Counted from the stretch's first letter, positions 1-7,095 are shown. The stretch: 11,540 nt of DNA from Bacteroidetes bacterium UBA7368 (GCA_002469915.1 DKOG01000033.1:1-11540); one strand, 5' to 3'. Numbers and translations: made by a program. The notes: a model not told the origin generated them from the letters alone.

Positions 1-275
1 ACTGCTGGCCAGCTTTCCGGATGGTTCTGAAGTGCGGGTCCCAACCCTGTTCCGACTTGCTTTTCGCCGTCTTCGCCTTGCTCCCCATATCCGTTCAGGA
101 ATAGGATTACTGGCCACTCCTTTTCAGCCGTATACCCAAGCGGTACATAGACTTGATAAATTGAGGCGATGCCATCATTACGAAGAACTTCCCGCTTGTA
201 AAAACCAGACTCTGGGGTTTGGGCTTGGGCACTTGATAGTATCATCCAAGCGAATAGAACCAATACTCCTTTCAT
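1..275 (-). CDS. Secreted alpha/beta-hydrolase (esterase/peptidase type), N-terminal part, cut by window edge
   Basis: Reading the minus strand from ATG at 275-273 gives an open frame of 91 codons that continues past base 1. It begins with a clear Sec signal peptide (hydrophobic residues 3-15, probable cleavage after SSAQA at residue 18), so the product is exported to the periplasm or beyond. Residues 40-70 (YQVYVP, WPVILFLNGYGEQGEDG) resemble the first core strand and oxyanion loop of the phospholipase/carboxylesterase and 'predicted peptidase'/PHB-depolymerase-like family, where the usual form is FLHG-GERG. Here His is replaced by Asn at residue 61. The catalytic Ser, Asp and His would lie beyond the window and cannot be checked. 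GAGG at 283-280 precedes the start. The gene lies 22 nt after the stop of the upstream gene on the same strand, so the two are probably co-transcribed. Substrate unknown. Confidence 0.75.
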   Translation of the reverse strand, partial: MKGVLVLFAWMILSSAQAQTPESGFYKREVLRNDGIASIYQVYVPLGYTAEKEWPVILFLNGYGEQGEDGEKQVGTGLGPALQNHPESWPA

Positions 276-297
276 TCCACCTCGAATTGAGTTAGCT

Positions 298-882
298 CTA
301 AAGTACGGATATCGCTTCCAAAAATACGACTTCGCACGCTCCGCTCCCTCGATCTGTTCGCGTCATAGAGCTATTCCATTGCCAACCTTCACCGGATTCG
401 ATGTTAACCAACTTGCCAACGAAATGTATGATTTGGCCTTCTCGGATCTCCTTGAGCTGCTCGGCTATTTCAGGTGTAGCTGGAATCATATGCATGTTCG
501 CACTGTGATTCGAAACTTCAGGTTGCGGAATCGGAAGATTCTTGGATTTCCATCGATACCATCTACCGGACTGCCGGATGTCGATATGCTCCAAGTTTGA
601 TTCATCCGACATAGGTCCCCAGCCTAATGCCAGATCTACCGGTGACAGGTCTGATTCAAATCCGGTGCGATACCTTTTGGCACCCAAAACACGAGCTTGT
701 ACATACAACTCGGCCTTAGGGACCACTCGGATGCCTTTAAATTCAAAACTTTCATCGTGCTCTATCTCAATTTGCATCGGATCGTGTGGCGCCATGGGGC
801 CAGGACCAGACGTGACCTCCCCTTCGTACGTGAAAACGAACCCGAGAAGCAAGATGCCCGTGGTTAAAATGAGTTTTTGCAT
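298..882 (-). CDS. Conserved hypothetical exported/anchored protein
   Basis: This 194-aa protein has a hydrophobic N-terminus (residues 3-18) that could be a signal peptide or membrane anchor. There is no lipobox Cys. The remainder looks like a compact soluble domain with many conserved-looking blocks: ARVLGAKRYR (63-72), DLSPVDLALGWGPMSD (78-93), QSGRWYRW (104-111), SANMHMIPA (127-135), a segment resembling a ligand-binding fold edge (GQIIHFVGKLV, 149-159), and a C-terminal GEGWQWNSSMTRTDRGSGACE (164-184). I recognise this combination as a recurring conserved hypothetical family in diverse bacteria, without an assigned function. It is divergent from the permease operon (120 bp between starts) and is followed by the esterase gene on the same strand. 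No Shine-Dalgarno sequence is evident before ATG 882-880. A role in the amine pathway is not supported by anything except position. Confidence 0.75.
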   Translation of the reverse strand: MQKLILTTGILLLGFVFTYEGEVTSGPGPMAPHDPMQIEIEHDESFEFKGIRVVPKAELYVQARVLGAKRYRTGFESDLSPVDLALGWGPMSDESNLEHIDIRQSGRWYRWKSKNLPIPQPEVSNHSANMHMIPATPEIAEQLKEIREGQIIHFVGKLVNIESGEGWQWNSSMTRTDRGSGACEVVFLEAISVL

Positions 883-1002
883 AGAGAGATAGGATATAGG
901 TTACTATTCGACCAAAGGCAGAGAAACATTAAGCCCAGTAAATGCCGAGCAGTTTTGCGCTTGGTTGTTTATTATCCTCGATCACATCTCTTAAGGACAA
1001 AA
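883..1002. promoter_or_regulatory. Divergent intergenic region between hypothetical gene and permease operon
   Basis: These 120 bp separate two divergently transcribed start codons and so must hold both promoters. The stretch is somewhat AT-rich near 961-975. I could not find a convincing -35/-10 pair or the Bacteroidota-type TTTG...TAnnTTTG box in either direction, and I see no clear operator palindrome. An AAGGA at 993-997, 5 nt before ATG 1003, is a good ribosome binding site for the permease. Confidence 0.5.
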
Positions 1003-2457
1003 ATGAACGATTCAAGGCAGGTGGAATACACCACCGCAGACGACGGATATTTCGAAAAAAGAAAGCTTAGACGCTTTGCAGGCGTTTGGTCTCTTTGGGC
1101 CCTTGGCGTCGGAGCGGTCATTTCAGGCGATTTTTTTGGCTGGAATTTTGGACTTGCATCCGGAGGTTTCGGGGGACTGCTCGTGGCAACAGCCATTGTA
1201 GCCGTCATGTATGTAGGTCTGTGTTTCTCCATTGCAGAAATGAGTCCAGCCCTGCCTCACACGGGCGGAGCTTATTCCTTTGGACGAACCGCACTCGGTC
1301 CATGGGGAGGGTTCATAACTGGACTTGCTGAAAGCATGGAGTATATCCTCACACCCGCGGTCATCGTCGTGGGTATTGGAGGGTATGTGGGTACGATCGC
1401 GAACGACCTCATAGGAATCCAATTGGCTGCACCCGCCTGGTGGGCCATCTTCTATGCCATTTTTGTCGGTATGAACATTATGGGCGTCGAACTCACCTTT
1501 CGATTCACCATCTTCATCACGTTTTTAGCTCTTTCTATTTTAGTCGTGTTCTGGATTGGCGCCTTTCAGCACTTCAGCTGGGAATATGCGTTAAACATTG
1601 AGCCCGAAGCCGGAGGAACGAAGTGGTTTCCACGTGGATTTGGAGGAATAACCGCCGCTCTACCGTTTGCCATCTGGTTCTATCTGGCCATCGAACAACT
1701 GCCTCTAGCAGCTGAAGAGTCGCACGATCCCAAGCGAGATATGCCCAAAGGCCTTTTGTGGGGCATTCTAACCCTCATTATTGCGTCCATTCTCACGTTA
1801 TTTCTCAACGCGGGTATTGCTCCTGGGTCTGCAGTGGTTGGGTCTTCGGATGAACCTCTTTTGCTCGCCTTCAAGACTATTTTCGGAGAAGGCGTCGGCA
1901 CGTCCTTCCTCGGCATGGTGGCCGTGACCGGTCTCATCGCAAGTTTCCACACCATTATCTATGCGTACGGACGAAATATCTACTCCCTAAGCCGGGCGGG
2001 CTATTTCCCAAAATGGATGTCTTTAACCCACTCAACTCGAAATACACCTCACGTTGCGTTGGTTGTCGGAGCTGTGATGGGTTTTATAGTGGCATTAATA
2101 ATCGAATACGGCTCGTCCTTCTTTGGAAGCGTTCCTGTAGGCGCAGTACTCCTAAACATGGCTGTCTTTGGGGCTATGATCGCGTACATAATGCAAATGG
2201 TCTCCTTCTTGTATATCCGTGATATGGACCTAGAGCGACCTTATGTGAGCCCGCTTGGTAAGCCCGGAGCTATTGTCGCAGGAGTTATTGCTGCCGTGAC
2301 CCTACTGTTTTTGTTTATTAATCCCGAATACCGGCCTGGCGTGTACGGAACAGCGATCTGGTTCGCCGGCGGCCTCGCATATTTTGGGTTCTATGCCCGT
2401 CACAGAATGATTCTCTCACCGGAAGAAGAATTTGCTATAGAACACCGAGGTGAATAG
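1003..2457 (+). CDS. APC-family amino acid/amine permease, ethanolamine permease type
   Basis: This 484-aa integral inner-membrane transporter has about 12 hydrophobic segments, the usual length for the amino acid-polyamine-organocation superfamily. The N-terminus (residues 16-60: YFEKRKLRR, then GVGAVISGDFFGWNFGLA) is the hallmark of the ethanolamine permease subgroup (TIGR00908-like), with the unwound TM1 GxG-type segment that contacts substrate. Further typical pieces are SPALPHTGGAYSFGR (81-95), GPWGGFITG (99-107), the loop EESHDPKRDMPKG (238-250) and YGRNIYSLSRAGYFPKW (322-338). I chose ATG 1003 because AAGGA at 993-997 sits 5 nt before it and homologous N-termini start here; the frame is open back to 877 but that extension reads as non-protein. 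First gene of a four-gene operon; the following synthetase starts 1 nt after its stop. Ethanolamine is the favoured substrate; another small amino alcohol is possible. Confidence 0.88.
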   Translation: MNDSRQVEYTTADDGYFEKRKLRRFAGVWSLWALGVGAVISGDFFGWNFGLASGGFGGLLVATAIVAVMYVGLCFSIAEMSPALPHTGGAYSFGRTALGPWGGFITGLAESMEYILTPAVIVVGIGGYVGTIANDLIGIQLAAPAWWAIFYAIFVGMNIMGVELTFRFTIFITFLALSILVVFWIGAFQHFSWEYALNIEPEAGGTKWFPRGFGGITAALPFAIWFYLAIEQLPLAAEESHDPKRDMPKGLLWGILTLIIASILTLFLNAGIAPGSAVVGSSDEPLLLAFKTIFGEGVGTSFLGMVAVTGLIASFHTIIYAYGRNIYSLSRAGYFPKWMSLTHSTRNTPHVALVVGAVMGFIVALIIEYGSSFFGSVPVGAVLLNMAVFGAMIAYIMQMVSFLYIRDMDLERPYVSPLGKPGAIVAGVIAAVTLLFLFINPEYRPGVYGTAIWFAGGLAYFGFYARHRMILSPEEEFAIEHRGE

Positions 2458-2458
2458 G

Positions 2459-3823
2459 ATGAACGGAATGTTGACATTAGACGACCTCAAGAGAGAGGTC
2501 AAAGAAGAACGGATTGACACCGTATTGGTGTGTTTTCCCGATATGTTTGGCCGATTAGTTGGCAAGCGATTCCATGCCCGGTTCTTTCTTGAAAGCGCCC
2601 ACGGCGAAACGCATGCCTGCGACTATTTGCTGGCCGACGATATCGATATGGAACCGGTACCTGGATACAAGGCGGCCAACTGGGCAAGAGGGTATGGGGA
2701 CTTCGTCATGAAGCCCGATCTTCGCACGCTTCGACGCATTCCATGGCTGGAAGCCACGGCGTTGGTGCTTTGCGATGTGGAAGATCATCACCACAAGCCC
2801 GTAGACCACAGCCCCCGAGCCATGCTGCAGAAACAGCTTGCTCGGCTCGAAGCCCACGGCTTGAAAGCCATGATGGCCTCAGAGCTAGAGTTTTACTTGT
2901 TCGACGAATCCTATCGGGATATCAGCGACCGCAACTTCCAAGAACCGCGTACGTCCGGCACGTACATACAAGACTACCATATCCTGCAAACCACGCGAGA
3001 AGAGCCCGTTTTGCGGGCAATGCGCAATGGATTAGAAGGCGCAGGTATTCCGGTAGAGAATTCGAAAGGCGAATGGGGTCCTGGGCAAGAAGAACTGAAT
3101 ATTGAATATTCAGATGCTCTTTCCATGGCGGATCGCCATGTGATCATGAAAAACGGAATGAAGGAAATCGCCGACGCGCATGGCAAAGCGATCACCTTCA
3201 TGGCCAAGTGGAAGACGGATCTTGCCGGCAGTAGCTGTCACATCCATCTCTCTTTGCAGGACGGTCAGGGATCCAATGTTTTTTGTGAGTCGAAGGACGA
3301 ACACGGCATGTCTGATACGATGCGCCATTTTATGGCCGGCCAACTCGCTCACGCGAGTGATATCACGTACTTCCTAGCACCATTTATCAACTCCTACAAG
3401 CGTTTCCAGGCGGGGACGTTCGCACCCACCAAAGCTATTTGGTCACGAGATAACCGCACCGCCGGATTTCGCTTATGCGGAGAAGGCGGAAAGGCGATTC
3501 GTAGCGAGTGCCGCATAGGTGGCGCAGATCTCAACCCCTACCTCGCCTTTGCCGCTTTGATTGCCGCTGGATTGGATGGAATAGAGAATAAACGAGCACT
3601 AGAAGACGCCTATATGGGCGATGCATACACAGGCGATGACTTACGAGAAATTCCTAAAACGCTTCGTGAGGCCATTGTAGCACTCGACGGCTCGGCCATG
3701 CTGCGTGAGGCGCTCGGAGATCATGTGATTGAACACTACGTGCACACTGCTCGCTGGGAGCAAAGCGAATTTGACCGACAGGTCACAGATTGGGAAGTTA
3801 AACGTGGATTTGAGCGGAGTTGA
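2459..3823 (+). CDS. Glutamine synthetase-like gamma-glutamyl-amine ligase (GlnA4/PuuA/IpuC type)
   Basis: This 454-aa glutamine-synthetase-fold enzyme probably makes an ATP-dependent gamma-glutamyl amide from glutamate and a primary amine, not glutamine. Visible active-site elements: SELEFYLF (E142, E144), EW-GPGQEE (E205, E212), SSCHIH (H261), NSYKR (R315), NRTAGFR (R333, R337), SECRIGGADLNPYLAFAA (E350, R352). The segment around 60-87 (DIDMEPVPGY, ANWARGYGDFVMKPD) differs from the DGSS ammonium-site loop of true GlnA and matches gamma-glutamyl polyamine/ethanolamine synthetases, which supports an amine substrate. ATG 2459 is preferred: GAGGTGA at 2447-2453 is well placed, and it begins 1 nt after the permease stop. 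GTG 2450 and ATG 2468 are alternatives. The neighbouring ethanolamine-type permease and Fe-alcohol dehydrogenase point to gamma-glutamylethanolamide as product. Exact substrate is inferred. Confidence 0.88.
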   Translation: MNGMLTLDDLKREVKEERIDTVLVCFPDMFGRLVGKRFHARFFLESAHGETHACDYLLADDIDMEPVPGYKAANWARGYGDFVMKPDLRTLRRIPWLEATALVLCDVEDHHHKPVDHSPRAMLQKQLARLEAHGLKAMMASELEFYLFDESYRDISDRNFQEPRTSGTYIQDYHILQTTREEPVLRAMRNGLEGAGIPVENSKGEWGPGQEELNIEYSDALSMADRHVIMKNGMKEIADAHGKAITFMAKWKTDLAGSSCHIHLSLQDGQGSNVFCESKDEHGMSDTMRHFMAGQLAHASDITYFLAPFINSYKRFQAGTFAPTKAIWSRDNRTAGFRLCGEGGKAIRSECRIGGADLNPYLAFAALIAAGLDGIENKRALEDAYMGDAYTGDDLREIPKTLREAIVALDGSAMLREALGDHVIEHYVHTARWEQSEFDRQVTDWEVKRGFERS

Positions 3824-3826
3824 TTG

Positions 3827-5212
3827 ATGCAAGAATCTATTACCAGTTACTCGCCGATGGACGGCAGCGTTGTCGCCCACCGATCAATAGCCTCTGCTGA
3901 GACCATCACTCAATCCCTCATTTTAGCGCGAGTGGCACAGGCGGAATGGTCGCAATGCCCTATTGCTGAACGTGCGATCGTGTGTTCCGCCATCGTAGAC
4001 GCTATGCTTTCGATGAAAGAGGAGATCATACCCGAATTGACCCAACAAATGGGCCGCCCAATTCGTTATGGAGCGGGAGAATTGGCCGGGTTTAAACAAC
4101 GCGCGTCGCATATGATCGATATAGCGAGTGATGCACTAGCTCCTTTGCACATCGATTCTCCCGATGGACTCGAGCGTAGGATTGAACGCGAACCCATCGG
4201 GTTACTTTTTGTCATTGCGCCCTGGAATTATCCCTACCTAACCGCCGTAAACTCGGTAATTCCAGCTCTCTTGGCTGGCAACGCCGTCATCTTGAAGCAT
4301 GCTCCGCAGACGTTACTCGTGGGAGAGCGGTTTCAACAAGCATGTGATCAAGCTGATTTGCCCGAAGGACTATTCACCAACTTAGTGCTGAGCCATGAGC
4401 AGGCGGATGATTTGCTGGCTCGTGGCGCTGTTGACCGGGTACACTTCACAGGATCTGTCGCTTCTGGTCATATCGTGGATCGGGCATCCTGCGGAGTGGG
4501 AGTTGGATTGGAATTGGGAGGTAAAGATCCAGCCTATGTTCGGGCAGATGCCGATATTGCGTTTGCCGCTGAGCGACTAGTTGATGGAGCCTTTTTCAAC
4601 TCTGGTCAAAGCTGCTGCGGTATAGAGCGCATTTATGTGGATGAGACGGTTTATTCCGAGTTTGTGGACGCCTTCGTGGCGCTGACTAAGCAGTATGTTG
4701 TAGGAGACCCAATGGACCCTGAAACGACGCTTGGACCCATGATTTCAGCAGATGCAGCTCAATTTGTTCGGAAACAGATTGATGAAGCCGTGGCCGATGG
4801 GGCACAAACGCTTATAGATTCTGCCGCGTTTGGTTCAATTGACCCTACGAGTGCTTTTGTAGCTCCACAGGTCGTAGTCAATGTGAATCATTCCATGTCC
4901 ATTATGCGAGATGAGTCTTTTGGACCGGTCGTGGGCATAATGTCGGTGGGCGGCGATGCCGAGGCCATCCGCTTAATGAACGACTCTGAGTTTGGTTTGA
5001 CGGCTTCGATATGGACCGCTCACTCTGAAGCTGCCCAAGACATTGGGAGGCAGGTTGAGGCTGGTACGATCTTTCTTAATCGATGCGACTACTTGGATCC
5101 GGCACTTGCTTGGGCGGGGGTCAAGAACTCGGGCCGAGGCGCAACTTTATCCGAATTAGGATACGCGCATCTCACTCGTCCCAAATCATATTATTTACGT
5201 AGCTCTACATGA
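3827..5212 (+). CDS. NAD(P)-dependent aldehyde dehydrogenase, probably oxidising a gamma-glutamyl aminoaldehyde
   Basis: This 461-aa cytoplasmic member of the aldehyde dehydrogenase superfamily has complete motifs: APWNYP (131-136) and NAVILKHAP (152-160, cofactor-binding K157), FTGS (207-210), LELGGKDP (228-235, general base E229), GQSCCG (260-265, catalytic C263 followed by a second Cys), and ESFGPVVG (363-370, E363). Its length is normal. In this operon the likely reaction is gamma-glutamyl-aminoaldehyde to the acid, for example gamma-glutamyl-aminoacetaldehyde to gamma-glutamylglycine. A role like PuuC or succinate-semialdehyde dehydrogenase is the alternative if the amine differs. The frame opens with TTG 3824, but ATG 3827 is chosen because GGAG at 3816-3819 lies 7 nt before it. 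It starts 3 nt after the synthetase stop and overlaps the next gene by 4 bp (ATGA). Confidence 0.87.
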   Translation: MQESITSYSPMDGSVVAHRSIASAETITQSLILARVAQAEWSQCPIAERAIVCSAIVDAMLSMKEEIIPELTQQMGRPIRYGAGELAGFKQRASHMIDIASDALAPLHIDSPDGLERRIEREPIGLLFVIAPWNYPYLTAVNSVIPALLAGNAVILKHAPQTLLVGERFQQACDQADLPEGLFTNLVLSHEQADDLLARGAVDRVHFTGSVASGHIVDRASCGVGVGLELGGKDPAYVRADADIAFAAERLVDGAFFNSGQSCCGIERIYVDETVYSEFVDAFVALTKQYVVGDPMDPETTLGPMISADAAQFVRKQIDEAVADGAQTLIDSAAFGSIDPTSAFVAPQVVVNVNHSMSIMRDESFGPVVGIMSVGGDAEAIRLMNDSEFGLTASIWTAHSEAAQDIGRQVEAGTIFLNRCDYLDPALAWAGVKNSGRGATLSELGYAHLTRPKSYYLRSST

Positions 5213-6357
5213 AAGCCAACTGGTCGTATCCCACAGAAATACGCTTTGGCGCTGGCCGCATAAGTGAATTGGCAGATGTCTGCGCGGGCGCCGGTGTCCG
5301 GCGCCCGCTCTTCGTCACTGACCGTTCTCTAGCGACGCTTCCCATAACGCAGCAGGCGCTTAAACTAGTTTCTTCATCGGCAGTGCTCTTTTCAGATGTC
5401 AGTCCTAATCCAAAAGGAGCCGATGTCGCCAAAGGGGTCGCCTTATATCAGCAAGAAAAGTGCGATGGCGTGATTGGGTTCGGAGGCGGCTCCGCGCTAG
5501 ATACGGCCAAAACTATCGCCTTCATGCAAGGTCAAAATAGGCCGATATGGGACTTTGAAGACATTGGAGACTGGTGGACACGCGCTAATGCCGATGCCAT
5601 CGCACCTGTCATCGCCATCCCAACAACCGCGGGCACCGGATCTGAAGTAGGGCGGGCTAGCGTCATTACCAAAGAGGACTCGCAGGAAAAGAAAATCATT
5701 TTCCATCCCAAGATGCTCCCCGTCGAGGTGATTGCCGACCCTGAACTGACCGTAGGGCTCCCACCTGTACTCACCGCAGGTGCCGGAATGGATGTACTAG
5801 CTCATTGTATGGAAGCGTATTGCGCGCCCAACTTTCACCCCATGTCCGCAGGAATCGCCTTAGAAGGCATGCGGCTTGTTTCGCAGGCCCTCGTGCGTGC
5901 AGTAAAAGACGGTAGCGATATCGAAGCCCGGTCTCACATGTTGATTGCGGCATCCATGGGAGCCGTGGCATTTCAAAAAGGCTTAGGCGCCATTCACTCG
6001 TTGTCTCATCCTGTAGGGGCGATGTACCAAACGCATCACGGAATGACCAATGCCGTGTTTATGCCGTATGTATTGGTTTACAACCGAGAAGTAATCCAAG
6101 GCAAAATTGGCCCCATGTGTGATGCCATTGGAATTGATCGTGGTTTTGACTCGTTGCTTGATTGGGTATTGCAGTTACGTCAGGAGATCAACGTGCCGCA
6201 CACGCTTGAAGATTTTGGTGTACCGGATGATCAAGTAGACCTAATTGCTGAGCGAGCCGTTGCTGATCCAAGTACCGGTACAAACCCCCGCGTTCTAGAT
6301 GAGAAAGGCGCCAAACAGATTTTTCTTGCAGCCCATTCGGGCAGTCTGGAATTCTAA
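5209..6357 (+). CDS. Iron-containing alcohol dehydrogenase (group III, FucO-like)
   Basis: This 382-aa Fe-ADH has the family's normal length. Motifs are intact: FGAGR near the N-terminus (13-17), GGGSALDTAK (92-101) for the dinucleotide, PTTAGTGSEV (138-147), and the metal ligands D195, H199 (GAGMDVLAHCMEAY), H263 (in AIHSLSHPVGA) and H277 (THHGMTNAVFMP). These fall at almost the same numbers as in E. coli FucO. In this operon it is expected to oxidise the primary alcohol of a gamma-glutamyl amino alcohol to the aldehyde used by the upstream aldehyde dehydrogenase. Its presence, and the lack of a PuuB-like flavin oxidase, argues for an amino alcohol rather than a diamine as substrate. Start ATG 5209 overlaps the upstream TGA as ATGA, with no separate ribosome binding site, so translation is probably coupled. 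A very GC-rich hairpin lies in codons 26-34. Last gene of the operon. Confidence 0.9.
   Translation: MKANWSYPTEIRFGAGRISELADVCAGAGVRRPLFVTDRSLATLPITQQALKLVSSSAVLFSDVSPNPKGADVAKGVALYQQEKCDGVIGFGGGSALDTAKTIAFMQGQNRPIWDFEDIGDWWTRANADAIAPVIAIPTTAGTGSEVGRASVITKEDSQEKKIIFHPKMLPVEVIADPELTVGLPPVLTAGAGMDVLAHCMEAYCAPNFHPMSAGIALEGMRLVSQALVRAVKDGSDIEARSHMLIAASMGAVAFQKGLGAIHSLSHPVGAMYQTHHGMTNAVFMPYVLVYNREVIQGKIGPMCDAIGIDRGFDSLLDWVLQLRQEINVPHTLEDFGVPDDQVDLIAERAVADPSTGTNPRVLDEKGAKQIFLAAHSGSLEF
5284..5308 (+). other. Perfect 11-bp all-G/C inverted repeat with TGT loop inside the alcohol dehydrogenase gene
   Basis: Bases 5284-5294 are exactly complementary to 5298-5308, leaving a 3-nt TGT loop; every pair is G-C. 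In mRNA this would be a very stable hairpin, about 75 nt after the dehydrogenase start. It is not followed by a T-run, so it does not look like an intrinsic terminator. It may pause ribosomes or RNase, or simply reflect the codons for an Ala/Gly/Arg-rich stretch. Function is not established. Confidence 0.7.
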
Positions 6358-6384
6358 AGGACCCACTCCCCCTCTACCGTACGT

Positions 6385-6609
6385 TCAGGCAATGGGCTTT
6401 TCGTCGTACTGGAATACGTCCTCTACTTTTTTTCCGAAGACGCGAGCAATCCGAAAAGCAAGCTCCAAGGAAGGTGCATACTTTGCCGCTTCGATGGCAT
6501 AAATCGTTTGCCGCGTGGCTCCAATGCGATCCGCTAACTCCTGCTGGGTCATCTCGTCGTGATGAAAACGAAGATGCCTGATCGTATTTCTGATTGCTGT
6601 CTTTTCCAT
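6385..6609 (-). CDS. Small XRE/Cro-family DNA-binding regulator
   Basis: This 74-aa protein is almost entirely a helix-turn-helix domain. The HTH reads TQQELADRIGATRQTIYAIE (21-40), followed by the typical AKYAPSLELAFRIARVFGKKVEDVF tail (42-66). No effector or dimerisation domain follows, as in the YozG-like minimal regulators that usually act as repressors. The start ATG (6609-6607) abuts the TAG stop of the membrane-protein gene (6612-6610), and GGAAGGA at 6623-6617 is a good Shine-Dalgarno sequence 7 nt upstream. The pair is therefore one operon. It lies back-to-back with an ABC exporter and the shared upstream region carries a palindrome, so it probably represses its own operon and possibly the exporter. 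Convergent with the alcohol dehydrogenase gene; 27 bp lie between the two stop codons and no hairpin terminator was seen there. Confidence 0.88.
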   Translation of the reverse strand: MEKTAIRNTIRHLRFHHDEMTQQELADRIGATRQTIYAIEAAKYAPSLELAFRIARVFGKKVEDVFQYDEKPIA

Positions 6610-7095
6610 CTATGCATCCTTCCGATATAACACGACCTGAGCCACGCTTTTTGCCGTGGTGCCTACGAAAAACACGGCAACCAAGTAATGGACAATCATT
6701 GCATCCATCCTTCCTACATATACCGGGTCGGCGAGTGAATTGATGAAACCATAGACGAACAGGTGCCCGATCAGAATGAGCACGGCTACCATGAACACGT
6801 AATAGCCAATTTTGAATCCTATTGCGGCTATTCGGACGTCGCGTTCGTCTCTATCAACTCGTCCGCCTTGAGACGACTGAATGGAAATGATAGTTTGGAA
6901 TACGACGTCTACGATGACCAGGATGACGACGGCCTGAATAAAATTCTCTCTGATGGGTTCGAATAAGGACGGGATGCCGAATACGAACAAAAGGTAGACC
7001 AACGCAAAGACGATGGAAGAAAGAGTGGACGACCAGGCATAGACTTCCTGTCGGGACATCGGAGTAAGTGGGAGCGGAGAGTATGAGTCTTGCAT
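6610..7095 (-). CDS. Small four-helix membrane protein partnered with the XRE regulator
   Basis: From ATG 7095 this is a 161-aa inner-membrane protein with about four transmembrane helices (near 22-43, 52-72, 92-117 and 130-148). A charged cytoplasmic loop, GGRVDRDERDVRIAAIGFKIGYY (77-99), has the DERD motif. That layout, with a minimal XRE gene directly downstream, recurs in many Gram-positive and Bacteroidota genomes (DUF2178-like proteins); whether it senses membrane stress or modulates the regulator is unknown. The frame is open back to 7242, but the extra 49 residues are polar, low-quality sequence running through the operator region, so I chose ATG 7095. ATG 7059 (MSRQEVYAW) is also possible; neither has a clear ribosome binding site. 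No enzymatic motif is visible. Confidence 0.78.
   Translation of the reverse strand: MQDSYSPLPLTPMSRQEVYAWSSTLSSIVFALVYLLFVFGIPSLFEPIRENFIQAVVILVIVDVVFQTIISIQSSQGGRVDRDERDVRIAAIGFKIGYYVFMVAVLILIGHLFVYGFINSLADPVYVGRMDAMIVHYLVAVFFVGTTAKSVAQVVLYRKDA

Noticed and set aside
32..295. Plus-strand open frame of 87 codons
   Set aside because: It is the complement of the signal-peptide esterase gene on the minus strand, which has a real start, signal peptide and family motif; the plus-strand product has no recognisable features.
877..1002. 42-residue N-terminal extension of the permease
   Set aside because: Basic, non-family sequence without a ribosome binding site; the family N-terminus and an AAGGA box point to ATG 1003.
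3095..3113. 8-bp inverted repeat CTGAATAT/ATATTCAG in the ligase gene
   Set aside because: About one such repeat is expected by chance in a window of this size, and it lies over the conserved QEELNIEY codons.
1003..6357. Putrescine (Puu-type) degradation as the function of the operon
   Set aside because: The permease is of ethanolamine type, there is no PuuB-like flavin oxidase, and an Fe-alcohol dehydrogenase would have no role; kept only as an alternative for the ligase alone.
6358..6384. Possible terminator between alcohol dehydrogenase and XRE genes
   Set aside because: The 27 bp contain no stable inverted repeat followed by a T-run in either direction.
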